Part shown: piece by piece, positions 8,923 to 17,485 of the stretch
Layout: every line of letters begins with the position of its first letter
How positions within the stretch are numbered: the stretch's first letter is position 1
DNA from: UBA5009 sp038043185
Lineage (GTDB): Bacteria > Bdellovibrionota > Bdellovibrionia > Bdellovibrionales > Bdellovibrionaceae
Assembly (NCBI GenBank): GCA_038043185.1
Contig: JBBTCO010000009.1
Span: forward strand, 1-64,000
Direction: 5' to 3'
DNA: 64,000 nucleotides
Notes under the pieces: model-generated
The model's database searches: none
What the model saw: only the letters and a program-made list of their open reading frames with translations
Told to the model about the DNA's origin: nothing
Made by a program: the position numbers and the translations under genes

Positions 8923-10431
8923 TTACTTCTTTGTAACTTCGCGGTAATATTTAATCAGCCAGTCGACATTTTTACCGGTATTTTGAACTTCTTCATGCAG
9001 CTCAGAATACATATTTTCAGCTTCTTTTCTTATAAAAGAAATATCGTCGATAAGATCTCGCTGATTATTTTTTGCAAGGATCTGCTCAAATTCACCGTCG
9101 TTATTATCATGGGGAAGAAAAATTCCATAGCCAGTCGAATTAGGGCTAAATCTTTCACTGCGCTTTAAATTCTCTGTTATGCGTTCCAGAATCTGCTTTG
9201 ATGTTTTACTAAATTTCTTCTCGAAATTATCAGGTTCCTCGATGGCCACAAGCAAGGTCTTGAATATAGATCTTTCGAAACTTTGTTTTTCAAGGTCTTT
9301 AATATCTTGTTCGACTTGCAAGGCTAACAAGATCGCCTGTTTTTTATCGCCTTGAGATTGGATCATTTTATTATACCAAGAACTTCGAGTAGCCGCCGGA
9401 AGTTCGATGAAATCATCAAGATCATAGGTTTTAAATTTACGTTGGTCTGCAATTTGAGTTAATTTTTCGTAAGCCTCTTTGTACTTCTCGCTTACAGTAT
9501 CAAAACGACTATATTCTTTTGTTTTATAATCTTTTTCAACTAAGCCAATGCTTATCAAATCTTTTAGTAAACCTTTTGGAGTGCTGTATCCCAAATCTTG
9601 AACGGAATTCGTATGCACAACTGATTTAATAACGTCTTTTGTCTCGGTGGCGCAGTTGTTTGTTAAAAATTTAAATTCACCCATGTAGCTTGAATACATT
9701 TCTAAAACTTGACCGACAAAATTAAATTTTTCTTGGGCAGTCATTTTAAGTGGTATGCTGATGAGGTCCCTTTTTTCGAGTCGATTGTATTCACGAATAA
9801 TAGAAGTCATGCTTAATAAAAAGGGCTGAGAAGGATAGCCGCCAAATATGCCTTTAAGATAACTCAGTTTAATGTCTGTTAAGTTAGCGCGAAAACTGAC
9901 CACCACATGATTCTGCAAACTTGCCCCTTCTCGACATTTTGCATTGATGGGAATTCCGGGAGCACAAAAAACCAAATTGAACATGGAATGGCCCCAGAAA
10001 CTCATCAATTCTTTGCCGGTATCCGCTAAAAGATAATCAACCGCATAAAGTCGTTCTGGATTTAAGTTAAACTGCGTGCTGTTTCCTGTCGTAGAATCTT
10101 TGACAACGACCTTGTAATTTTCTTCACAATTTCGAATCGGATTAGTTTTTATTTGAAAAAGCTCTTCATAAAATTGATTGATGTTTGGTCGGCGACAAGC
10201 GAATTCAGGATCTAATAAAAAATATTCCAGATTAACCGCAAATGCTTCGATGAGATCTTCAAATTCATAAGGGTTTGCACTGCGAGTTTGTAAGGCATTT
10301 TTGCTTTTAGCTTTTCCAAACAGCCATGGTTCTTTGAAACCCATTAAGCTTTGAAAAGCCAAGGTCGATGTGACTTTGATTTTATCGTTATTGTCAAAAA
10401 TATGTCCCACTTCGTGAAGCAAGGACGCCAC
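8923..10431 (-). CDS. DUF4105-like / HExxH metalloprotease, C-terminal part of an interrupted gene
   Basis: This is 502 residues counted from a GTG at 10431. Near the start lies a zinc motif HEVGH (residues 6-10). Around residues 155-260 it has features of DUF4105-type proteins (GHSMFNL, and FLTNNCAT as a conserved Asn/Cys loop). The remainder is helical and charged. It has no signal peptide of its own. The frame continues upstream without a shift through eight sense codons to a TGA at 10458-10456, and beyond that into the signal-bearing 135-residue ORF. The two are therefore one 646-codon gene broken by a single stop. The GTG may not be a real start. Confidence 0.65.
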   Translation of the reverse strand: MASLLHEVGHIFDNNDKIKVTSTLAFQSLMGFKEPWLFGKAKSKNALQTRSANPYEFEDLIEAFAVNLEYFLLDPEFACRRPNINQFYEELFQIKTNPIRNCEENYKVVVKDSTTGNSTQFNLNPERLYAVDYLLADTGKELMSFWGHSMFNLVFCAPGIPINAKCREGASLQNHVVVSFRANLTDIKLSYLKGIFGGYPSQPFLLSMTSIIREYNRLEKRDLISIPLKMTAQEKFNFVGQVLEMYSSYMGEFKFLTNNCATETKDVIKSVVHTNSVQDLGYSTPKGLLKDLISIGLVEKDYKTKEYSRFDTVSEKYKEAYEKLTQIADQRKFKTYDLDDFIELPAATRSSWYNKMIQSQGDKKQAILLALQVEQDIKDLEKQSFERSIFKTLLVAIEEPDNFEKKFSKTSKQILERITENLKRSERFSPNSTGYGIFLPHDNNDGEFEQILAKNNQRDLIDDISFIRKEAENMYSELHEEVQNTGKNVDWLIKYYREVTKK

Positions 10432-10455
10432 GGCTGTCTTATAAAAGTTGCGATG

Positions 10456-10863
10456 TCAACAATTAAATTTTTGACTTAATTTTGGACCCAAAAATATTTC
10501 ATTTAAAAATAGTCTGTTAAGCTCGATAAGATTGCTATTCAAGTTAACTCGCGCTAATTCTTGAAAACTTTGTTGGCCATTTTCTTGGGCGGATTGAGCT
10601 CCACACTTCGGCACAAGCAATGATTTTAATCCTTGGCGTTGGTCTTCGTCGAAATTAATGAAATCCACAGGAATGATCCCATCAATTATATTTTTCATTT
10701 TTGCAGGTAGGAGGGATTCAGCTTCGGCCAGAAAGGTCTCTATTTTTTCTAATTCCCAAGAATTATAACGTCCCGGATACTTTAAAAAAAATATCGAAAA
10801 GGTGCCCGCCTCGGCGGATTGAAATGCAAATAACATGGCAATGATAAAAAAATATCGTCTCAT
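10456..10863 (-). CDS. N-terminal part of the interrupted DUF4105-like gene
   Basis: This is 135 residues with a signal peptide (residues 1-19, ending SAEA-G). It ends ...KFNC before an in-frame TGA. Downstream in the same frame comes HRNFYKTAVASLLHEVGH, a natural continuation of the family pattern in which a Cys precedes the His and the LLHE zinc helix. On its own it would be an exported fragment without the zinc site. Either the gene is a recent nonsense pseudogene, or the TGA is a sequencing error (for example CGA to TGA). Confidence 0.65.
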   Translation of the reverse strand: MRRYFFIIAMLFAFQSAEAGTFSIFFLKYPGRYNSWELEKIETFLAEAESLLPAKMKNIIDGIIPVDFINFDEDQRQGLKSLLVPKCGAQSAQENGQQSFQELARVNLNSNLIELNRLFLNEIFLGPKLSQKFNC

Positions 10864-10926
10864 AGTTGAGACGATATTAGTGGTTTAATTTGAATTAAAC
10901 AGTGTCAGAATTCTAACAGGTAATAA

Positions 10927-11289
10927 TTACTTATTAGCTTCTTCGATTACACTTAAAGCGAGCTCATCATTTGATAAAGAAGGGTTGCCTTCTTTTATAT
11001 TAAGCATAGCTGCAACCAAAGTCGCATTATCCAAACCTTGTCCAGAAGTTAAATAATTTGCAGCCAAAGGCGAAGCCTCAACCATTAAAGCATATCGATG
11101 AGGGGCACTTGCATGAGAAAGAGTAAGTAGAAACAAAGCTGTCGTGGACGCAAGTAAAAGAATATCGCCGCCATCATTATGGCAATTATGGCAACCACCT
11201 GGAGGACGACCATGACCGCCATGACCAGGATGTGCTAATGCAGCACTAGCAAAAACGCTTGCAGTAATTAGTGTTAAAAGAAATTTCAT
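10927..11289 (-). CDS. Small secreted His/Gly-rich protein with CHNCH motif
   Basis: This is 120 residues with a signal peptide cut after ALA-19. The mature protein starts with a His/Gly-rich stretch (HPGHGGHGRPPGG) leading to C33-H-N-C-H37. That is formally a CxxCH motif for c-type haem, although with so many His residues a divalent metal site is equally likely. A hydrophobic segment (about residues 43-58) may anchor it in a membrane. The last 50 residues have an acidic, helical character. I recognise no family. Confidence 0.65.
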   Translation of the reverse strand: MKFLLTLITASVFASAALAHPGHGGHGRPPGGCHNCHNDGGDILLLASTTALFLLTLSHASAPHRYALMVEASPLAANYLTSGQGLDNATLVAAMLNIKEGNPSLSNDELALSVIEEANK

Positions 11290-11440
11290 TGTAGCCCCTT
11301 ATCGTTAAGTTTAAGTTCATTTTTTCGCACTTCATAGTGCCCAAGTCGCGGAGATTATCACACTTGTAGGTGAGAGTCCATAAAAGGAAGCCCCTGCATT
11401 TGATGCGATGTAAAAAGACAAGAAATATGTAAATTTTCTC

Positions 11441-11456
11441 TAGGGCACAGGCCCTA
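11441..11456 (-). terminator. GC-rich hairpin at the stop codon
   Basis: A perfect 6-bp stem TAGGGC / GCCCTA with a 4-base loop overlaps the TAG of the small membrane protein gene. Only a weak T-rich stretch follows on the minus strand, so it may be a weak terminator or an mRNA 3' end stabiliser. Confidence 0.3.
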
Positions 11457-11666
11457 ATAGTCCCGAAAATTATAGGCAAGCCAGCAAAGGCCAAAACCGC
11501 CCCCCCAATCAATCCATACATTTGTGGAAAAATAGGGATAAATCATAAGAGCCAAGCCAATCACCGTAAAATAGAGATTTCCTCGACGACGAGATTCCCG
11601 GATTAGATAGAAGCCAATGAGTCCAAATATCAATCCCGAAAAGAGTGAGGAAGCAGTTATATTCAT
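11454..11666 (-). CDS. Small integral membrane protein (hypothetical)
   Basis: This is about 70 residues when started at the ATG at 11666; the frame remains open to 11750. It has two hydrophobic helices, one near residues 10-22 and one near 32-45. The second carries GLALMIYPYF, a pattern I associate with a family of small two-helix membrane proteins in proteobacteria. An RRR cluster lies between the helices. The later start is preferred because family members begin just before the first helix, but no strong ribosome site is visible for either start. Confidence 0.55.
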   Translation of the reverse strand: MNITASSLFSGLIFGLIGFYLIRESRRRGNLYFTVIGLALMIYPYFSTNVWIDWGGGFGLCWLAYNFRDY

Positions 11667-11820
11667 AATAAATATATTCCAAGGAGTGCCTATTTTTGTC
11701 ACTGGAAAAAGCTTAGCTATCTTTGAATATAGCAAGGGAGCTGAGATCAAACCAATGATTTAATAGAGCGGTTCGGTGAAATTCAGAATAGGCGTAGTTC
11801 CTGCAATTAATTAAGATCAC

Positions 11821-13401
11821 ATGAATTCACGTATTCTCGCCCTATGGGGTCTTTATTTGTTCTTAATGATTGCTTGTGGAAAGGAATTTAAAGTTAATTC
11901 CAACCCAGTGGCAAGCAGTGCTCTGCATGAGGGCGATCCAACTCAGACTAAAAAATCTGGCGCACCCGATGCTGTGGCTGAAGATGTCGGTCAATTTTAT
12001 CGAGTAAAAAGTCGCACCAAAAATAACAATAATCATGCGCGAAATATTACCCTTAATAAAAAGGAATATAAGGTCGAGAGAGAGCGCTTAAGTATCTCGA
12101 AAGTGACCTATGATTTTAAAGATGACCAGATGACTTTACGAGGACAATTATTATTTAATACTCAGACTGAAAACTTCGCGATGAGCGGTAAAATTAAAAA
12201 CGGTTTAATCGATCTGATCGTAACTGATTCGAAATCTGCTTTTGCAGAAAAATTAAAAGCTCGGGCGACTTGTTATTCTTTGTCCTCCAATGAAAACAAA
12301 ACTCAATGCGGAAATTTTTTCATCGATTTTTATTACCTAGATCAAGGGACTTTTTATACGGAGCAGTTGATTCCCAAACAAGAGGCTTCTTCTGAAAAGA
12401 AAAATGATCAAGATAAACAAGACAAAGATGAAAAAGAAATCTCCCCTGAAGCTAAAGAAAGCGCAGCTTCCGCTGAGGCCGTGACCGAAGGACAAGCTGG
12501 GTATTTTGTCGGGGATGCCAGTAAAGATATCGTTGAATTGTTTCCTCTTATTAGCCAGGAAACTCAAGAGCAAGCTCAGCCGCCACAGAAATTACCGACA
12601 CCACCAACCTCACCAAAACCACCCGCAAAGCAACCATTGCCGGCCCCACGTGCACCGGTAAAGCCTCAGCCGCCCTCTTCGCCTCCCAAGCCGGCGGCTA
12701 CAAAGCCTAAACAAGGAAGACCTGTGAATCAAGCTATTGGAGGACTCGGGGGAAACCAAGGACCTGGTCGCTTGCAAAATGCATCCAGTTTGTTGGAAGT
12801 TTTTAATCGTTTAGGCCGAACTTCGGGCTTTCAGCTTTTAAATACTGAGGGCGAAAAATATTTTGGGACTTGGGACATGATTCAGCTTATCCAAAAAATG
12901 GGTTTATGGGTGAGAGACCATGTACCTGGCCAGGTTCTTTCTATTGGCAACATTACCTCTAGGCATGGGGGGCCGCAAATGGGGCAGGTGAGCCATCAAA
13001 ATGGTTTAGATGCAGATATTGCTTATTTTACACCCTCACAAACAATGGAAGCAGTGGTTGACATAAACTCGAATAAATTGAATCCCAATATTTTACTGGA
13101 TGACCAATGGAAACTTTTCAAACAACTCATTTCCACAGAAATGGTGAACATAATAATTGTAGATCCTATCGTTAAAAAGTCCATTTGTCAGCGAGCTGTT
13201 AAGTTAGGCGAAATAAACTCTCCTAATGACAATAACTTAGGTGCAAGAACCTTAAAGCGTCTTTATGTGGATGAGGGACACTACCGGCAGCATTCGAACC
13301 ATTTTCACGTGCGAATTTGGTGCTCAAGCTTTGATCGAGCCTGCAAACCGCAAGATCCAGAGATTAATGATCAAGCCTTGGGCTGTGATCTTTCCCCTTG
13401 A
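11821..13401 (+). CDS. Penicillin-insensitive murein endopeptidase-like lipoprotein (M74 type)
   Basis: This is a 526-residue protein with a lipoprotein-like N-terminus (Cys19 after LFLMIA). Residues 30-235 form an unrecognised domain with charged linkers, and residues 250-295 are strongly proline-rich (PPTSPKPPAKQ), a likely spacer through the peptidoglycan. The C-terminal 210 residues match the MepA zinc endopeptidase family: SRHGGPQMGQVSHQNGLDAD and the second ligand site SNHFHVRIWC. It should cut D-Ala-mDAP crosslinks. MepA itself is about 270 residues, so this is an extended version. In a predatory relative it could act on self or prey wall. Confidence 0.82.
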   Translation: MNSRILALWGLYLFLMIACGKEFKVNSNPVASSALHEGDPTQTKKSGAPDAVAEDVGQFYRVKSRTKNNNNHARNITLNKKEYKVERERLSISKVTYDFKDDQMTLRGQLLFNTQTENFAMSGKIKNGLIDLIVTDSKSAFAEKLKARATCYSLSSNENKTQCGNFFIDFYYLDQGTFYTEQLIPKQEASSEKKNDQDKQDKDEKEISPEAKESAASAEAVTEGQAGYFVGDASKDIVELFPLISQETQEQAQPPQKLPTPPTSPKPPAKQPLPAPRAPVKPQPPSSPPKPAATKPKQGRPVNQAIGGLGGNQGPGRLQNASSLLEVFNRLGRTSGFQLLNTEGEKYFGTWDMIQLIQKMGLWVRDHVPGQVLSIGNITSRHGGPQMGQVSHQNGLDADIAYFTPSQTMEAVVDINSNKLNPNILLDDQWKLFKQLISTEMVNIIIVDPIVKKSICQRAVKLGEINSPNDNNLGARTLKRLYVDEGHYRQHSNHFHVRIWCSSFDRACKPQDPEINDQALGCDLSP

Positions 13402-13456
13402 TTTTAGACGCCTTTAATCATAAACCAATCCTTCGATGAACTGAAAACGGCATTGA

Positions 13457-13502
13457 AAAAGGCATAAAGAGCAGGTCGATGAATATCCACCTGACGCCTT
13501 TT
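13457..13502 (+). promoter_or_regulatory. Leader hairpin upstream of rpmI (possible L20 autoregulatory site)
   Basis: Two nested stems can form: AAAAGGC 13457-13463 with GCCTTTT 13496-13502, and CAGGT 13472-13476 with ACCTG 13489-13493, around a 12-base loop. The structure ends just before the GAGGAAGGG ribosome site of rpmI. Leaders bound by L20 are known for rpmI-rplT operons. No infC precedes this operon, so this leader would be the only local control. The function is inferred from position and structure only. Confidence 0.4.
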
Positions 13503-13516
13503 CGAGGAAGGGATTT

Positions 13517-13708
13517 ATGAAAACGCGTACGCATTCGGGCGCTAAAAAGCGCTTACGTCTTACCGCTGGTGGAAAAGTCAAAAGAAAACAAACACGCCTT
13601 CGTCATTTGAATTCACATATGAGTTCAAAACCAAAAAGACATTTGGGTGAAGTGGTTTATGTGGATGATGCAAACATGTATCAAACTCGTCGACTATTGG
13701 TTTTTTAA
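13517..13708 (+). CDS. rpmI: 50S ribosomal protein L35
   Basis: This is 63 residues, Lys/Arg rich, beginning MKTRTHSGAKKRLRLTAGGK as in bacterial L35. It is of normal length and lies 33 bp upstream of rplT, the universal gene pair. Translation starts behind GAGGAAGGG. infC, which usually comes first in this operon, is absent here; the upstream neighbour is a murein hydrolase gene. Confidence 0.97.
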   Translation: MKTRTHSGAKKRLRLTAGGKVKRKQTRLRHLNSHMSSKPKRHLGEVVYVDDANMYQTRRLLVF

Positions 13709-13741
13709 TTGGTTTTTTTTATTTAAAAAGGAAGATGTAAA

Positions 13742-14089
13742 ATGGCTCGTGTAAAATCAGGTAAAACAAATCGCGCTCGACACAATAAAGTATTAAAAAT
13801 GGCAAAGGGTCGCTATTCTGCGAACTCTCGGACCTACACTCATGCAGTTGAAATGAACGATCGTGCAATGGCGTACATGTTCAAACATCGCAAGATGCGC
13901 AAAAGACAGTTTCGCGTTCTTTGGAATCAGCGAATCAATGCTGCTGCTCGCATGAACGGAACGACTTATTCACGTTTAATTGGTGGATTACTTAAAGCTG
14001 GAATCGCAGTCGATCGTAAAAACTTGGCTGACCTTGCAGTGAAAGATTTGTCGGCCTTCTCTCAACTTTGCACTCACGCTTTGAAATAA
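13742..14089 (+). CDS. rplT: 50S ribosomal protein L20
   Basis: This is 115 residues, the standard L20 length, with the typical basic N-terminal helix (MARVKSGKTNRARHNKVLK) and the RKRQFRVLWNQRINAA segment. L20 is needed early in 50S assembly and in many bacteria represses its own operon by binding the leader. The ribosome site is AGGAAG. It is followed by a 72-bp gap and fni. Confidence 0.97.
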   Translation: MARVKSGKTNRARHNKVLKMAKGRYSANSRTYTHAVEMNDRAMAYMFKHRKMRKRQFRVLWNQRINAAARMNGTTYSRLIGGLLKAGIAVDRKNLADLAVKDLSAFSQLCTHALK

Positions 14090-14104
14090 TTCTTGTTTTA
14101 GTTC

Positions 14105-14129
14105 CGCAGGTTTGTGAAAGCGGCCTGCG
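14105..14129. other. Hairpin in the rplT-fni intergenic region
   Basis: CGCAGG 14105-14110 pairs with CCTGCG 14124-14129 around a 13-base loop. The plus strand after it is A-rich instead of T-rich, so it does not look like a rho-independent terminator for rplT. It might reduce read-through into the mevalonate genes or be incidental. Confidence 0.3.
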
Positions 14130-14161
14130 AAAAAACTTAAAGACATGATCGAAGGTTTGCA

Positions 14162-15277
14162 ATGGACGAGTTCAACTATCAGTTTGAGAATCGCAAACAA
14201 GACCACCTTCAGTGGTCTTTGAGCTCACATGCTCAATCGGAATCTTTTCGTGAATTTGATCAAATTCAATTAATACCCGAAGCTCTACCTGAAATGAACT
14301 TAGCCGAAGTCACAACTCGCACTTCGTTCTTGGGACGTGAATTATCCATGCCGATTTTCATCAGTTCGATGACGGCTGGGCACGCGGATTCTTTTGCAAT
14401 TAATCGTGAACTCGCTTTGCTGAGCCAAAGAAGACAAATCATGATGGGCGTTGGTTCGCAGCGACGCGAATTGAAGGATGCAGAAGCAGGAAAAGAATGG
14501 AAAGAAATTCGTAAATTAGCCCCACAAGCTTTGTTGATGGGAAATCTTGGGCTTTCTCAGGTGATCGAGACTTCGATTACTGAAGTTCGACGACTGGTCG
14601 AGAATCTTGAAGCTCAAGCTTTGTTTATTCATCTGAATTCTTTGCAAGAGTGTTTGCAAAAAGAAGGCACCCCGAATTTTCGTGGTGGCTGGTTGGCTTT
14701 AGAAAGATTGTGCTCGCAAATTGGTGTTCCCGTTATTGTTAAAGAAGTGGGCTGTGGTATTTCGCCGCAAACTTCACGGCGTCTTTCCGAAGCCGGAGTA
14801 TTCGCGATCGATATCAGTGGTGCTGGTGGAACACACTGGGGTCGGGTTGAAACTTTAAGATATGATGAAGACGAGATTGGTAAAGAAATTGGTGAAAGCT
14901 TTGCGGACTGGGGACTTTCCACTGTGGATAGTTTGCTTAGTGCGAAGGAAGTCAATGTGAGCTGCCAAATCTGGGCATCAGGTGGGGTACGAAATGGTCT
15001 TGAAGCCATGAAATTAATGAGTCTTGGTGCTGAGTTTGTTGGAATGGCACGGCCCTGGCTTTTGGCGATGAGTGAAACAGATGATCAAATGAAATTCAAA
15101 ATGTCAGCTGACGATAAATGTGCTGATAATTTAGATCGTTTAGCAATTCGTTTTCAGCGGGAATTGCAAATTGCGCTCTTTTGCACAGGTTGCGCAAGTG
15201 TGAATGAATTGAAAAGGAAAAAGGTATGGAAATGGAAAAATCTCTCTCGGAAACTTTCAAAGGATTCTCGAGGCTAA
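14162..15277 (+). CDS. fni: Isopentenyl-diphosphate delta-isomerase, type 2
   Basis: This is 371 residues, typical of the FMN- and NAD(P)H-dependent type 2 enzyme that interconverts IPP and DMAPP. Family marks are the ISSMTAGH flavin segment, MGVGSQR, LFIHLNSLQE, VIVKEVGCGIS, the glycine-rich DISGAGGTHWGRVE and WASGGVRNG. It opens a five-gene mevalonate operon; the downstream reductase gene overlaps its last 52 bases in another frame. The start follows GAAGG. Confidence 0.95.
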   Translation: MDEFNYQFENRKQDHLQWSLSSHAQSESFREFDQIQLIPEALPEMNLAEVTTRTSFLGRELSMPIFISSMTAGHADSFAINRELALLSQRRQIMMGVGSQRRELKDAEAGKEWKEIRKLAPQALLMGNLGLSQVIETSITEVRRLVENLEAQALFIHLNSLQECLQKEGTPNFRGGWLALERLCSQIGVPVIVKEVGCGISPQTSRRLSEAGVFAIDISGAGGTHWGRVETLRYDEDEIGKEIGESFADWGLSTVDSLLSAKEVNVSCQIWASGGVRNGLEAMKLMSLGAEFVGMARPWLLAMSETDDQMKFKMSADDKCADNLDRLAIRFQRELQIALFCTGCASVNELKRKKVWKWKNLSRKLSKDSRG

Positions 15278-16527
15278 ATCGTGAAGAGCGATTAAGAGCT
15301 CTTCTTGGCACCGGACTTTTGCAGGAATCTGATATTCAATACTTAGCCAATGGTGGACTGAAGGATTTTTCATTTGGTGAAAAGTTTATTGAAAATGTTA
15401 TTGGATATTTTCAATTGCCACTGGGTGTAGCTACAAACTTTCGTATTGATGACAAAGATTATTTAATTCCCATGGCCGTCGAAGAAACTTCCATTGTCGC
15501 AGCGGCAAGCAAGACAGCAAAATGGGTGCGGGAAAATGGCACGATATTTACTGAAGTTATCGGTAATGAAATTATCGGCCAAATTCAATGTGCTAAAATT
15601 AAAAATTTTGAAAAATTCTCTGAGATATTGAATCGAAATAAAGCTCAGTTGATTGCAAATGTAAATACAGAAGTTGCCTTTGGTCTTGTTCGTCGTGGTG
15701 GCGGAGTTAAAAATATTCAGGTGCGTTCGGTGCCACGACCAGAGGGTGGCGCGATGGGAATTATCCATATTTATATGGATCCTTGCGATGCTATGGGTGC
15801 GAATATCATTAATCAAGTTTGTGAGTTTTTGAAGGACCCGATCGAGCGATTAACTGGCGAAAATGTGACGATGTGTATTCTTTCTAATTTAGTTGATTCA
15901 AAAATCACTCGCGCAACTGTTGTTTTGAAAAACATTGATGCCGAGCTTGCTGAAAAAATTCAGGAAGCTTCTTTATTTGCTCAACAAGATCCCTATCGTG
16001 CGGCGACAAATAATAAAGGCGTGTTGAATGGAATTGATCCCATTTTAATTGCCACGGGAAATGATTGGAGAGCTGTTGAAGCTGGAGTGCATGCTTATGC
16101 AGCCAGAGACGGACAATATCGTTCGGTTACGAAATGGGAGAGAGTGAACTCACATTTAGTTGGAGTTTTCGAAGCCCCAGTGATTGTTGGTACCGTAGGT
16201 GGGGTTACAACATTGCATCCCACGGCTTCGATGTGTTTGCGCTTACTGAATGTTCAATCGGCCAATGATCTTTCGCGGGTTATTGCAGCGGTGGGCTTGG
16301 TGCAAAATCTTGGGGCTTTGCGAGCCTTAACAACAGTCGGAATCATTGAAGGACACATGAAACTTCATATTAAAAATTTGAGCCTCGGCGCTGGGGCGCG
16401 TGAGAATGAAATTCCCGAGTTGCAAAAAAAACTTGAAGAAATTTTATTTACCCGAAAACGTATTTCCTTAAGTCATGCCGTCGAGGTTCTTAAAGAAATT
16501 CGCGATCAAAAACTAACAACATCTTAA
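15226..16527 (+). CDS. mvaA: Hydroxymethylglutaryl-CoA reductase (class II-like)
   Basis: This is 433 residues. It reduces HMG-CoA to mevalonate. Signature segments are ENVIGYFQLPLGVATNF (catalytic Glu), DAMGANIIN (substrate and cofactor loop) and EGHMKLHIKN (catalytic His). The length, about 430 without a membrane anchor, fits the bacterial class II enzyme. The ATG lies inside fni (52-bp overlap) behind AAAAGGAAAAAGG, so translation is likely coupled. The cofactor preference cannot be read by eye. Confidence 0.93.
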   Translation: MEMEKSLSETFKGFSRLNREERLRALLGTGLLQESDIQYLANGGLKDFSFGEKFIENVIGYFQLPLGVATNFRIDDKDYLIPMAVEETSIVAAASKTAKWVRENGTIFTEVIGNEIIGQIQCAKIKNFEKFSEILNRNKAQLIANVNTEVAFGLVRRGGGVKNIQVRSVPRPEGGAMGIIHIYMDPCDAMGANIINQVCEFLKDPIERLTGENVTMCILSNLVDSKITRATVVLKNIDAELAEKIQEASLFAQQDPYRAATNNKGVLNGIDPILIATGNDWRAVEAGVHAYAARDGQYRSVTKWERVNSHLVGVFEAPVIVGTVGGVTTLHPTASMCLRLLNVQSANDLSRVIAAVGLVQNLGALRALTTVGIIEGHMKLHIKNLSLGAGARENEIPELQKKLEEILFTRKRISLSHAVEVLKEIRDQKLTTS

Positions 16528-16540
16528 ACTTGGAATAACT

Positions 16541-17485
16541 GTGGACCTGCGCATTCGAATTCCATGCAAAAGTTTTATTTTAGGCGAATACGCAGTATTA
16601 GATGGTGGGCTTTGCTTGGGAGCCGCGACGACGCCTCATTTTGAATTTTTTTTTCGCACAAAAAATGAATCAGTACAAAATTTATCTTTATTCCACGAAA
16701 GTTCTCCGGCAGGAAAATTTTTAAAGAGCAATTTTGAATTATTTAAAAATTTAGAAATTAAATTTTCTGATCCTTTACTTGGGCAGGGTGGTTTTGGCGC
16801 TTCGACCGCTCAATACTTGGGGTTGTGGGCTTATCGTGAATGCATTGTGAATAGCCAATCGCGGTCGAAACTTTTAGAGCCAGAGCGGATAAAATCGATG
16901 ATTTCGGAATATCGTGATTTTGCTGCTGGTTCTGAAGGACGTGCACCCAGTGGCGCTGATCTGGTCATTCAACTTGCGGGGGGCTTTAACTGGATCGATT
17001 CAAAAACATGGGACATCCAAAAAACAAAATGGCCATGGCCTAATTTAATTGGTTACCTGATTGCAACTGGGAATAAACTGTCGACGCATACTCATTTGCA
17101 AGATTTGAATGATTTTAACTCAAATGAATTATTTCATATTTTACAGCAAGCACGATCGTCCATCAAAACAATGAATTTAGATCACTGGATAAAATCGGTT
17201 AATAATTATTCAAATGAACTTGAGCAATTAGGTTTGGCGAGCCCAGCGACGCTGGCTATCGTAAGAGAAATTCGATCGTGGTCGGGAGTGCTTGCTGCAA
17301 AAGGTTGCGGCGCGCTCGGTGCGGACGTAATTTTTTGCGTCCTAACGTCAGACGAAGAGAAGTCAGTTCAGTCCCAATTGTTAAGCAAAAATTTAAAAAT
17401 CGTCGCAACTACTGAAACCTTTAGTTCTGGTTTAGAGATTCTGCCTTATGAAACTTCGATCAATCGCGAGTTGATTCGTGATTGA
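16541..17485 (+). CDS. GHMP kinase, probable phosphomevalonate kinase
   Basis: This is 314 residues with a GTG start. GHMP features: an N-terminal K-FILGEYAVLDGG segment, a phosphate loop written GGFGASTAQYLG in place of the usual PxGxGLGSSA, PSGADLVIQLAGG, and a C-terminal GCGALGADVIFCV motif. The mevalonate kinase and diphosphomevalonate decarboxylase genes are separately recognisable next to it, so this one best fills the missing phosphomevalonate kinase step. The assignment depends on context more than on sequence. It overlaps mvaD by 8 bases. Confidence 0.75.
   Translation: MDLRIRIPCKSFILGEYAVLDGGLCLGAATTPHFEFFFRTKNESVQNLSLFHESSPAGKFLKSNFELFKNLEIKFSDPLLGQGGFGASTAQYLGLWAYRECIVNSQSRSKLLEPERIKSMISEYRDFAAGSEGRAPSGADLVIQLAGGFNWIDSKTWDIQKTKWPWPNLIGYLIATGNKLSTHTHLQDLNDFNSNELFHILQQARSSIKTMNLDHWIKSVNNYSNELEQLGLASPATLAIVREIRSWSGVLAAKGCGALGADVIFCVLTSDEEKSVQSQLLSKNLKIVATTETFSSGLEILPYETSINRELIRD

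Noticed and set aside
10456..10458. TGA read as selenocysteine
   Set aside because: No SECIS-like stem-loop is evident after the TGA, there is no redox motif, and the context fits a simple Arg or Gln codon mutated to a stop.
11246..11521. 91-residue minus-strand ORF
   Set aside because: It overlaps the small membrane protein gene in another frame, has no ribosome site, and its composition looks like a shadow.
14105..14129. Rho-independent terminator after rplT
   Set aside because: The stem is followed by A residues, not T, on the plus strand, so only a hairpin is reported.
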